Positions 52,460 to 59,967 of a stretch of 64,000 bases of DNA are shown one piece after another. The stretch is from positions 62,001 through 126,000 of the forward strand of contig BSBG01000001.1 in the NCBI GenBank assembly GCA_030159235.1, in the 5' to 3' direction. The notes beneath the pieces were generated by a model. It was not told the DNA's origin. It worked only from the letters and a program-made list of their open reading frames with translations, and made no database searches. The position numbers and the translations under genes are program-made. Numbering within the stretch: the first letter of the stretch is position 1; every line of letters begins with the position of its first letter. The DNA is from Bacillus safensis. GTDB taxonomy: Bacteria; Bacillota; Bacilli; Bacillales; Bacillaceae.

Positions 52460-52625
52460 TGTGGGGATCAAATGAGAGAAGACTATTTTAAGTAGTTATC
52501 TACAGCTAATTGTGATTTATGTGATTCAAACAATGTTTGGGGAACTTGTGTCGGATGGGTATTTGATGATGATTGCGGTGGCTGTCGTTTCTCCTTTGTT
52601 TGTTCGATTGGTGATGGCTTCACTA
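52460..52625 (+). pseudogene. Remnant of a small membrane protein gene
   Basis: A plus-strand frame translates to LSSYLQLIVIYVIQTMFGELVSDGYLMMIAVAVVSPLFVRLVMASLTKN, which looks like two membrane helices. The only ATG with a ribosome binding site (GTGGGGATCAA ATG at about 52472) is one base out of frame and reaches a stop after seven codons, so the gene seems frameshifted. It runs into the tagF terminator. Family not recognised. Confidence 0.4.
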
Positions 52626-52627
52626 AC

Positions 52628-52662
52628 AAAAAACCTCTACTTGATTCCATATCAAGTAGAGG
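52628..52662 (-). terminator. Terminator of the TagF-like gene
   Basis: CCTCTACTTGA pairs perfectly with TCAAGTAGAGG (11 bp) and is followed by T6 on the minus strand. Confidence 0.85.
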
Positions 52663-52685
52663 TAGAAACCTGAATTAAATTACGT

Positions 52686-54956
52686 TTATTTACTCGTAAA
52701 TACTTCCTTCACAACGCGCTCACTTGCCCTACCATCTTCTAGAGAACAGAATCTTTCATGGAATACATCGTACTTTTCCTTGTAGGCATCTTTCACGCTT
52801 TCAATGTTCTGTATGCTATTTAGCACTTCTTCAGACGTATACAATAATGGACCTGGTAGATCTTTTTCAACATCAATATAAAAACCTCTCAGCACATCCT
52901 TGTATTTATCAATATCGTACGTAAAGAAAAGAATTGGCTGCCTTAAGTTTGCAAAATCAAAGAATACAGACGAGTAGTCAGTGATAAGGATGTCGCTTGA
53001 AATATATAAATCATTGATATCGTTATATTTGGAATAATCAAAGGCAAAGCCTTCAAACCCAGTTAAATCAATATTATCTGAAATAAAATAGTGCATCCGT
53101 AATATGATTACATATTCTTCGCCTAATTTTTCTTTTAACAAATTTAAATCCAATGTGAGGTTGAATTTATACTGCCCTGCTTTATGAAATTCGTCATCTC
53201 TCCATGTTGGTGCATATAAAATGACTTTTTTATCGGCAGGTATACCAAGTTTTGATTTAATTTTCACTTTATCCGCATCCGTAAAGTTTTTCAAAATATC
53301 GTTTCTTGGATATCCATAAGTTAATATTTTTTCTTTCGGATACATAAATGCACTTTCGAAGATTTTCTCGGAATATGGGTTTGCTGCAATTAAGTAATCC
53401 CATTTACGTGACTGTAAATAAAATTCCTTTTTATAATCAGGATTCGCAGATACGACATTATCCATATCAAATACTAACTTCTTCAGTGGTGTTCCATGCC
53501 ATGTGGATAAAATAATTTGTTCATCTTTTTTATAAAGCGTCTTTGGCTGTCTCATGTTTAAAACAAAATATTTTGCGACTGTGACATAATAAAAATATTT
53601 CCAGCTAAACCGCTTAATCACTTTGACATTCTTGTGCTGAAACTCTTCTTCATTTGCCACCATTTCTTTATCATTAAGAATCCAAACATGCTTCCATTGG
53701 TTTTTCTCATTTTCAAGCAAGTATTTAAAAATCGCTTTTGGACTATCCGAGTAGTTTCTTCCTAAAAAGCTTTCATAAACAATGGTGTTATGTTTGATAG
53801 GCAATCTAGAGAAGAACACTTGTTGAACTGTTCTTTGTCTTGCTCTCTTCTTTTTCGGTTTTAGCCCTTGATACAAATGATAATAAATAACGCGCTTTTT
53901 ACTTAGACGATATGCCTTATTGTAATTCCCACTCTTAATCGCATTTATCTCTTTTGTATGTCTTCTCTTCAGTTTGATTGGATTTGACTCTGCATTCAAA
54001 ATGGTTTGACAGTACTGATAAATAGGCGTTAAACGTTGAGTACCTTCTTTAAAAATTGGACTTTTTACAACTTTATATAAATATTGACTAATTGCTTCAA
54101 CTTTTACTTGTTTCACCAAAGCCAAATCATCGCATTGTTCAATTGATTTGCTTAATGTTTGAAACAATTGTTCAAATCGATGATCATGTTCTTCCTGAGA
54201 AAGTGATGCATAATTGATCGGATCATTATGAATCAGCTTATAGTATAAGCCAATTGAAGTCTCCAAAATAGAAAACGCATCTTGATAAATTTTCATTAAG
54301 AAAGGAATATCGCTATACAATGGTGCGCTTTCATCAAACTGTATTTGGTTGTTCAGCAAATATTTCCTTTGAACAACAAATCCGTGTGATTTAAATTGGT
54401 AGGATATCTTTTTAAAAAACTTTTCTTTTGAAATCTCATGATAATGAGCTGATACAACATTTTCCTCAAAAAGCATCTGCATGACTTCTTTTTCATTTGC
54501 ATCAACATTTAATTTTTTCAAAACATGGCTTAAATTATCTAAAGTATCATGCTGATACAAAGCCTGCTTCTTTTCTTTTAATGATGTATTTCTGTCTACG
54601 ATTGTCTTTTTAACCTTCAGTTTGAATACATTCGATGGTTCTTGATCAATCATTTTCTTCGCATATATAAGTGCATTTGGATGTAAGAAATCATCTGCAT
54701 CTAAAAACAAGATGTATTCTCCTTGAGCTTCTACGATCCCTTTATTTCTACTAATGCCTGCGTTTGTATGAGGTCCCATATTAATTGTTCTATAGTTAAA
54801 GGTATAAGACTCCAATAGTTCTTCTAGGTGTTGACTATCTTGGTGAACAAAAAGCACTTCGAAATCTTTAAAAATTTGATCATCTAAACTTTTGATGCAG
54901 TTATCAGTATACTTTTTATTGGTATCCTTATAAGGAATAACAATAGTAAATAACAT
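52686..54956 (-). CDS. Glycosyltransferase family 2 / CDP-glycerol glycerophosphotransferase fusion
   Basis: This 756-residue protein has an N-terminal GT2 domain (TIVIPYKDTNKKY, GISRNKGIVEAQGEYILFLDADDF with its DxD) and a C-terminal poly(glycerophosphate) polymerase domain (about 380-750) with the catalytic His in LSTWHGTPLKKL and the ITDYSSVFFDF motif. It should add glycerol- or ribitol-phosphate units and a sugar to a wall teichoic acid or similar glycan. No other teichoic acid gene is nearby, so the substrate is open. The ATG follows GAGGGATCTT. Confidence 0.8.
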   Translation of the reverse strand: MLFTIVIPYKDTNKKYTDNCIKSLDDQIFKDFEVLFVHQDSQHLEELLESYTFNYRTINMGPHTNAGISRNKGIVEAQGEYILFLDADDFLHPNALIYAKKMIDQEPSNVFKLKVKKTIVDRNTSLKEKKQALYQHDTLDNLSHVLKKLNVDANEKEVMQMLFEENVVSAHYHEISKEKFFKKISYQFKSHGFVVQRKYLLNNQIQFDESAPLYSDIPFLMKIYQDAFSILETSIGLYYKLIHNDPINYASLSQEEHDHRFEQLFQTLSKSIEQCDDLALVKQVKVEAISQYLYKVVKSPIFKEGTQRLTPIYQYCQTILNAESNPIKLKRRHTKEINAIKSGNYNKAYRLSKKRVIYYHLYQGLKPKKKRARQRTVQQVFFSRLPIKHNTIVYESFLGRNYSDSPKAIFKYLLENEKNQWKHVWILNDKEMVANEEEFQHKNVKVIKRFSWKYFYYVTVAKYFVLNMRQPKTLYKKDEQIILSTWHGTPLKKLVFDMDNVVSANPDYKKEFYLQSRKWDYLIAANPYSEKIFESAFMYPKEKILTYGYPRNDILKNFTDADKVKIKSKLGIPADKKVILYAPTWRDDEFHKAGQYKFNLTLDLNLLKEKLGEEYVIILRMHYFISDNIDLTGFEGFAFDYSKYNDINDLYISSDILITDYSSVFFDFANLRQPILFFTYDIDKYKDVLRGFYIDVEKDLPGPLLYTSEEVLNSIQNIESVKDAYKEKYDVFHERFCSLEDGRASERVVKEVFTSK

Positions 54957-55019
54957 AAGATCCCTCTTCCAAATTTTATATAATTTTCATCAATTAATAT
55001 GAATTAAAAAACAATAAAT

Positions 55020-55047
55020 ATTATAACAAAAACATGTTTTTATTCAA
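55020..55047 (-). promoter_or_regulatory. Promoter of the TagF-like gene
   Basis: TTGAAT (55042-55047) and TATAAT (55020-55025) on the minus strand are 16 bp apart, about 70 bases upstream of the start codon. Confidence 0.75.
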
Positions 55048-55051
55048 AAAA

Positions 55052-55072
55052 AAGATTCGTCTATAAAGACGA
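55052..55072 (-). terminator. Terminator-like hairpin upstream of the TagF-like gene
   Basis: TCGTCT pairs with AGACGA over TTAT and T8 follows on the minus strand. No gene is known to end here, so it may close a small RNA from 55073-55234 or block read-through from ssrA. That stretch also holds TATGATA/TATCATA arms at 55120-55141. Confidence 0.6.
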
Positions 55073-55234
55073 CTCACTAGAAAATTCATTCATTCAACAT
55101 ACTTTACCTAATCATTTCTATGATACAACAATTTATCATACTTAACATAAAAAAACCACAGTTGTTGCCGACTTGAAATAAAAATAACAAGAATACATTT
55201 TGCATTTGCTAAACAAATCCTGTGTAAAATAAAA

Positions 55235-55261
55235 AAATGACGCTAATAACAAGCGTCATTT
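55235..55261 (-). terminator. Probable original ssrA terminator, now 3.5 kb away
   Basis: AAATGACGC pairs with GCGTCATTT and T7 follows on the minus strand. It lies 13 bases outside the outer att copy. If the element were removed, this would be some 60 bases behind ssrA. Confidence 0.65.
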
Positions 55262-55273
55262 ACTATTTTTCAT

Positions 55274-55349
55274 GTTGCTAAATCCGCATCAAGGGCTTTC
55301 AAACCCTTGATACTACGACTGCATTCTAAAGGTTTTGATGGAGACGGTG
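55274..55349. repeat. Outer attachment-site copy of the ssrA element
   Basis: This is a direct repeat of 58761-58833. A 33-bp core (55317-55349: GACTGCATTC..GGAGACGGTG) is identical in both, including the tmRNA 3' end complement. A hairpin of ATCAAGGG/CCCTTGAT arms stands beside it. Outside the core the copies differ by a 3-base insertion and four substitutions. Confidence 0.88.
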
Positions 55350-55540
55350 TTGACTATTCAATGTTTTGTTTGTTATTAGCTGAGTAGAATAAAACAATGC
55401 TTTTAAGCTTTTGATGCCAAAAAACCCTCTACATTAAACATTACCCTTTCTTTCTTATGATAAGCTAATATGGAAAGTATTCGATTTTGAAGATTGATAT
55501 TGACACACCTTAAAATGTTTTCTTCCTAATACAAAAAAAC

Positions 55541-55895
55541 AATGGTGGTAAAGTTAAAGGTGATTTCATTTCAGAATATTCTTATAAAAAGCATGGTTAT
55601 TAAGGTTCTGAAAAGAAAGCTACAAGCAGTGCAACACAGGATGGTAAAGATATTGACGTAAAAAATTAAGAGAGTTCACAATGAAATACCCAGAACAAGC
55701 ATGGTCAGCAAGATCTAAAGATAGAAAAACAGGGAATTTGGTTCCTTGGAGAACTTTTTATCGAAAAGAATTTGATAGTAACATCAGTACTGGTGATACA
55801 AAAATTAACCACCACAGAGTAATTATTAACAAATCCGATTCTTCTAATATACACAGTTACCGCTTTACTTTAATCCTAAATAAGGAGGTTAATAT
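55541..55895 (+). pseudogene. Broken C-terminal toxin-like fragment
   Basis: Several short frames in sequence (GGKVKGDFISEYSYKKHGY, then GSEKKATSSATQDGK, then RKTGNLVPWRTFYRKEFDSN, then in another frame YTQLPLYFNPK just before the next gene) look like one coding region broken by frameshifts. It stands before an immunity-like gene as C-terminal ends of polymorphic toxins do. The homology is inferred from layout only. Confidence 0.4.
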
Positions 55896-56174
55896 ATGGA
55901 AATAGAACGTTATCAATCCAAGATCGTCGTAGATATAAATGATTGGTTAAAAACTGATTTAAATGAATTAGCAGAAGAAATGAGACGTTATCAACGAGAT
56001 TATGAAAATGAAGTAGTGAAAGTTAACTCTATTACGAAAATATCTGAAGTTATAAATAATAGATGCCAAGTTCAGATTGTCTTTGATCACGTTCTAGATG
56101 CTAACAATACCGGTGATTATATTGATGATATTGAAGAACGTTTATTCTTAGAAGATCCAAAAGGATTAGAATAG
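55896..56174 (+). CDS. Small acidic protein, possible orphan immunity protein
   Basis: A strong AAGGAGG seven bases before the ATG opens a 92-residue frame that is acidic, has no membrane segment, and ends DDIEERLFLEDPKGLE. Size, charge and place behind a broken toxin-like frame fit immunity proteins of contact-dependent toxins. Family not recognised; the frame itself is intact. Confidence 0.6.
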   Translation: MEIERYQSKIVVDINDWLKTDLNELAEEMRRYQRDYENEVVKVNSITKISEVINNRCQVQIVFDHVLDANNTGDYIDDIEERLFLEDPKGLE

Positions 56175-56276
56175 TAAAAAATATCTCACATCAAAAACAT
56201 AGGCCAATCTGCTTTACTAAACATTGAGTTCTTTTGAATAAGCAAACTCTCAAAGTTTTTCAGGAGATATAATGGA

Positions 56277-56400
56277 GAATTTACCTCTTCAAAAATAGAC
56301 GCATCTATTAGAATTATTTTGATGCAAAAACAGCGCCAGCTAAAAATGATTATAGAGTTTTTGGATCATTTTACGATAGTATAGCTACCAGCACTATCTA
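56277..56400 (+). pseudogene. Second, shorter integrase fragment
   Basis: This stretch repeats parts of 58378-58535, for example ATTAGAATTATTTTGATGC and CAGCGCCAGCTAAAAATG, with changes and deletions. It has no open frame. It shows that the integrase region was duplicated or that two elements were joined. Confidence 0.6.
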
Positions 56401-56401
56401 C

Positions 56402-56487
56402 AGCGGTGCGATAAACGGAAAGTCTCGCTATATATGAGAACGTCACAAATAGGATGATGTGATTTTGAATTGGTTGGAGGTTTTTTG
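56402..56487 (+). repeat. Scar copied from the diguanylate cyclase locus
   Basis: 56402-56420 equals 52034-52052 (19 of 19 bases, inside the cyclase gene), and 56428-56487 matches 52322-52381 (56 of 60, upstream of that gene), in the same orientation. The 269 bases between are missing here. It is therefore a partial copy of the cyclase 5' region. Confidence 0.8.
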
Positions 56488-56809
56488 CCTATTTTTAATT
56501 ATTTTTGCTTAATTTTAAAGAACGACATATTGTAGTGTAGCAAATATCTATTTAAGTTTTGAATAAAAGATGAGGAAGTTCAAAAGGATAAGTGATCTTT
56601 TAAATATTTATAAATATTTCAATTCAAGGAATTTATTTACACGGAATCCATTGCAGCCTAGTAGGGACCTTGAATAGAATTGTATTTTTAATTTTTTTGC
56701 AAAAGAAACTCTTCAAAAATTAACACATCTAAAGTCACTGTTTTTAGTTGCTTTCCCCTTTCTTCTCACATTGTAATTACAATTATTCCTAGATAATTGT
56801 TATACAAAA
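56488..56809. other. AT-rich intergenic stretch without a gene
   Basis: I see no open frame, RNA gene or clear repeat here. It lies inside the ssrA element between the cyclase scar and the vanZ-like terminator. Confidence 0.5.
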
Positions 56810-56836
56810 AAGCTTATAGACTTAGTCTACAAGCTT
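56810..56836 (-). terminator. Terminator of the VanZ-like gene
   Basis: AAGCTTGTAGA pairs with TCTATAAGCTT (one G-U) and T5 follows on the minus strand. Confidence 0.75.
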
Positions 56837-56874
56837 AGATAACCACGATAGATTTCAAACATCATCAAGTCCTA

Positions 56875-57450
56875 TCACTCAAAAAATAAATTTCTTATTG
56901 GATAAACAAATTTATATGAAAAATAACCAATAAAAAAACCGAGTGTATTTAAAATTAAATCATCTACATCAAAGCTTCTGTAAGTAAAACCGATTAAATT
57001 TGAGATGGTTAACTGACTCGTCTCTATAATAAGTGATGAAAGAAAACCAATTATGAATACCCCTCTTATTTTCAAAGATAAATTATTAAAAACTAATTGA
57101 ATAAATATTGCCAAAGGAAATAATAATAATAAATTACCTCCAATTTGAGTTAATATAGTGGTAAATGAACTTTCATTAATTATGTTTATAATAGATCTTA
57201 ACGGTATAAAATTATTTTCTTCCTCAAACCCCTCAGAAATTCGATCATTAATCAAATCCACATCTATAGGAATAGGAAATAAAGTAACGTATAAAAGTCC
57301 ACTAATATAAGCAAACAAACCAAAAATAAAAATACTTTTTTCAATTGGGTAAAATTTTCGTTTCAATATAAATATTTTGTAAATTCGAAACAAAATAAAT
57401 ATAATATACATCAATAAACCAATGAAAATAGCTAAACCATTGGTAATCAT
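56875..57450 (-). CDS. VanZ-family membrane protein
   Basis: This 191-residue membrane protein with five helices has the VanZ pattern: NFIPLRSI, GGNLLLLFPLAIF, ETSQLTI and RSFDVDDLILNTLGFFIG. VanZ proteins give low-level teicoplanin resistance or change the cell envelope; others accompany bacteriocin loci. The ATG follows AAAGGTGA and is 16 bases after the stop of a secreted protein gene, so the two form an operon within the ssrA element. Confidence 0.78.
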   Translation of the reverse strand: MITNGLAIFIGLLMYIIFILFRIYKIFILKRKFYPIEKSIFIFGLFAYISGLLYVTLFPIPIDVDLINDRISEGFEEENNFIPLRSIINIINESSFTTILTQIGGNLLLLFPLAIFIQLVFNNLSLKIRGVFIIGFLSSLIIETSQLTISNLIGFTYRSFDVDDLILNTLGFFIGYFSYKFVYPIRNLFFE

Positions 57451-57466
57451 TTAATCACCTTTCTTA

Positions 57467-57847
57467 CTAATTTGTTATTCTCCCATGCCCACCAGTATAA
57501 ACACTACTTTGAGATTTTTTAAAAATCATATAAAATTTCCCAGATGTCTTATTAGAGTAAACATTTGTAGTGGTTCCTTCTTTAGTAAAACTTTTCACAC
57601 CCACATATTTACTTGAAAACCATTTAGTCTTACGATACAACTCAATTTTAAAACTGCCTTTCTGTCCATAAGTATCACTAGTCGTTGAAATTTTAATGTT
57701 CTTTCCTTTTAAACTCCAATTTCTAGACGTAAGTTGATGTTTAAACTCAAAGGTAAATTTCGATGGATCGTCTTTTGCTTGAACAGCTATAGGGGTCAAT
57801 AAACTTAAACATAGGGCAATTGCCATTAAAACCTTTTTAATTTTCAC
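57467..57847 (-). CDS. Small secreted protein, unknown
   Basis: This precursor of 126 residues has a signal peptide (MKIKKVLMAIALCLSLL.. ending VQA at about 24) and a roughly 100-residue mature part that is Lys- and Ser-rich, without cysteine, and beta-rich (IKISTTSDTYGQKGSFKIELYRK). GTG start with AAGGAG. A TATAAT at 57879-57884 is a candidate -10. It may be a bacteriocin or an envelope-acting protein with its VanZ-like partner; family not recognised. Confidence 0.65.
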   Translation of the reverse strand: MKIKKVLMAIALCLSLLTPIAVQAKDDPSKFTFEFKHQLTSRNWSLKGKNIKISTTSDTYGQKGSFKIELYRKTKWFSSKYVGVKSFTKEGTTTNVYSNKTSGKFYMIFKKSQSSVYTGGHGRITN

Positions 57848-58099
57848 TTCTTACCACTCCTTCAATATAATAACATTAATTATAGCGAAGATTTATGTTA
57901 CATAACTTTAAAGTTAGTTTAATTTTAAAGTTATTTGTGCTTTTTAATATTGATTCATTTGTAAAACTTCTCATAACTAATTTAAGAAGTGTCCTTTTTA
58001 AGAGTCAACGAGCTAGAACTGTTCCTATATATAGAAATCTTAATTGAAACGATTATCAATAAATAAGCTCGTGATTCCCAAAAAATCCATTCTACCTTA

Positions 58100-58730
58100 T
58101 CAGCCGTATTCAAATTTTCAGCCAAGTATCTAGTACTGAGAACAATCCGGTGAAAGCAGTTGGTAACTTTGAAGTGATTGTTAATAAAAGGTTGTATTAC
58201 TGGGGTTTGAAGAGTTTAATACATTTATAAGTGTGGTGGACGCCCCATTGTATAAAACATTCTTTTCCACGCTTTATTTTAGTGGAGCGAGAAAAGAGAA
58301 TTGCTTGCTTTAACGTGGGCCGATGTCAATTTTGAGGAAAATTATCTAGATATTAATAAGACGGAGTATAATAGATAAATTACCCTTCCAATAACAGCCC
58401 ATCTATAAGAATTATTTTGATGCCAAATCAAGTGATTGATCTATTAAAGGGTAAAAAAAAACACTGAAAAAACAGCGCCAGTTAAAAATGATTATAGATT
58501 TTTACGATAGTATAGCTACCAGTACTATCTACAGACGTTATGCAAAATATTTAAAAGAATCGAATGTCAGAGAGATTGTTATTTACGAATTCAGACATTC
58601 TCATGCCCCATATTTATTAAATATGAATAGCAATCATTTGGTGCTAGCCAATCATTTGAGGTACTCAGATGTTGCAGAAACACTAAACACCTTACCTTTC
58701 AAAACAAAGGAAAGTTGTAGCTTTCATTGA
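58100..58730 (+). pseudogene. Tyrosine-type integrase, frameshifted remnant
   Basis: Pieces of one integrase occur in order but in different frames: FEEFNTFISVVDAPLYKTFF..SGARK (catalytic Arg), a frameshift at about 58291-58300, ELLALTWADVNFEENYLDINKT, a stop at 58375, IRIILMPNQVIDLLKG, and RHSHAPYLL..RYSDVAETL (catalytic His-x-x-Arg region) in 58488-58730. At least three changes break it, so the element cannot excise by itself. It stands next to the inner att copy as usual. Confidence 0.85.
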
Positions 58731-58760
58731 AAAAGAAATTTTCTAAAAAGATGCCAGAAT

Positions 58761-58833
58761 GTTGCCAGACCCGTATCAAGGGCTTTCAAACCCTTGATAC
58801 GACTGCATTCTAAAGGTTTTGATGGAGACGGTG
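58761..58833. repeat. Inner attachment-site copy overlapping the ssrA 3' end
   Basis: This is the direct repeat of 55274-55349; the 33-bp core is 58801-58833. The last 11 bases are the CCA end of tmRNA. A 10-bp stem hairpin (58773-58800) stands beside the core but has no U tract, so it is not a good terminator. Confidence 0.88.
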
Positions 58834-59182
58834 GGAGTCGAACCCACGTCCAGAGACATCGATTACTTAAGCGTCTACGAGCGTAGTCAACATATTTCGT
58901 GTTCACTCATCCTCATGCCTGCTGACGGGCGCTTGGAGAGCTAGTCTGATGGATCTCTTCTTACGTCCTCAAACGGAAACGTAAGCGTAGCCTACTTCAT
59001 TGGGCTCCCCACAGACACATAGGCGATGTCAGGAAGAGCTCGCTGCGCTTATTAGGCAGCTAGTGCTAAGTTTTGGTTAAAACTTTTAGTTTTGCCAGTT
59101 ACATTTAGGTGCGTGTTAACGAGATCGCCTCTCGGCTCGCAGCCTAAGCTCGAACCATCCCTGTCGAATCCGTAACGTCCCC
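58823..59182 (-). ncRNA. ssrA: tmRNA
   Basis: The minus strand begins GGGGACGTTACGGATTCGAC and ends GGTTCGACTCCCACCGTCTCCA (T arm, acceptor stem and encoded CCA), about 360 nt. The tag reading frame is (A)GKTKSFNQNLALAA with two stop codons (TAATAA). With SmpB it rescues stalled ribosomes. Located behind smpB as in B. subtilis; its 3' end served as the att site of an integrated element. Confidence 0.97.
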
Positions 59183-59239
59183 TTGTAAAAGGGATATACG
59201 GGATGGAAACGTTCAGCTTAACTGCTTCCGTATATAACT

Positions 59240-59267
59240 ATTATAACAACCTCATCGCCCGAAACAA
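59240..59267 (-). promoter_or_regulatory. ssrA promoter
   Basis: TTGTTT (59262-59267) and TATAAT (59240-59245) are 16 bp apart on the minus strand. The RNA would start about 50 bases before the mature 5' end, left for RNase P to process. Confidence 0.75.
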
Positions 59268-59358
59268 CTGGTGGTTTCTGTAAAAACAGCGATAGTTGTT
59301 GACTGCATAACATATTGTAGCATAATGCTTACGCTCTCAGCAAGCCATCTGCATCAGG

Positions 59359-59829
59359 CTAGAATTGCTTTTGACGATCACGGAAGGCACGTTCGATTTC
59401 ACGTTTTGCATCTTTTTTCTTCAGATCTTCACGTTTATCGTATTTCTTTTTCCCTTTCCCAATTCCGATCAGCACTTTGGCAAAGCCATTTTTCAAATAT
59501 AGTTTAAGAGGCACAAGCGAGTACCCTTCTTCCTTTGTCGCACCAATCAATTTGCTGATTTGCTTGCGATGAAGCAGCAGCTTTCTCGTTCTCAGCGGAT
59601 CATGGTTATACCGGTTCCCCTGCTCATATGGGCTTACGTGCATGTTGTGAAGAAATACTTCTCCTCGTTCGATTTTGGCAAAGGAATCTTTTAAATTCAC
59701 CTTTCCAGCACGAATCGATTTGATTTCAGTTCCTTGTAACACAAGACCGGCTTCATATGTTTCTTCTATAAAATAATCATGATTTGCTTTCTTATTTTGG
59801 GAAACAACCTTTCCCTCTCCCTTTGGCAT
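59359..59829 (-). CDS. smpB: SsrA-binding protein SmpB
   Basis: SmpB binds tmRNA and brings it to stalled ribosomes. The 156-residue protein starts [21 protein letters not shown], has [23 protein letters not shown] and the basic C-terminal tail [20 protein letters not shown]. The ATG at 59829 stands eight bases after AGGAGGG; an in-frame TTG at 59865 upstream lacks a site. Confidence 0.96.
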   Translation of the reverse strand: MPKGEGKVVSQNKKANHDYFIEETYEAGLVLQGTEIKSIRAGKVNLKDSFAKIERGEVFLHNMHVSPYEQGNRYNHDPLRTRKLLLHRKQISKLIGATKEEGYSLVPLKLYLKNGFAKVLIGIGKGKKKYDKREDLKKKDAKREIERAFRDRQKQF

Positions 59830-59924
59830 TGGCGTACACCCTCCTTTTGACACAGACACGTCCAAATTGTACGGATTATTTTATCAAACAATCCAGCTTT
59901 CGACAATGATGATGCCATGTGGTC

Positions 59925-59961
59925 AAAAAGCAAATAGAGCGTGATGCCCTATTTGCTTTTT
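59925..59961. terminator. Bidirectional terminator between rnr and smpB
   Basis: AAAAAGCAAATAG pairs with CTATTTGCTTTTT (13 bp) over an 11-nt loop. It ends the rnr transcript, so smpB is probably read from its own promoter or by read-through. Confidence 0.75.
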
Positions 59962-59967
59962 GTCACG

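Noticed and set aside
56659..56672. CsoR-like CCTAGTAGGG sequence in the ssrA element
   Set aside because: The half-sites are incomplete and no copper gene or promoter is nearby.
58724..58906. 60-residue minus-strand frame over the ssrA end
   Set aside because: It lies within tmRNA and the att repeat, and is a shadow of the RNA gene.
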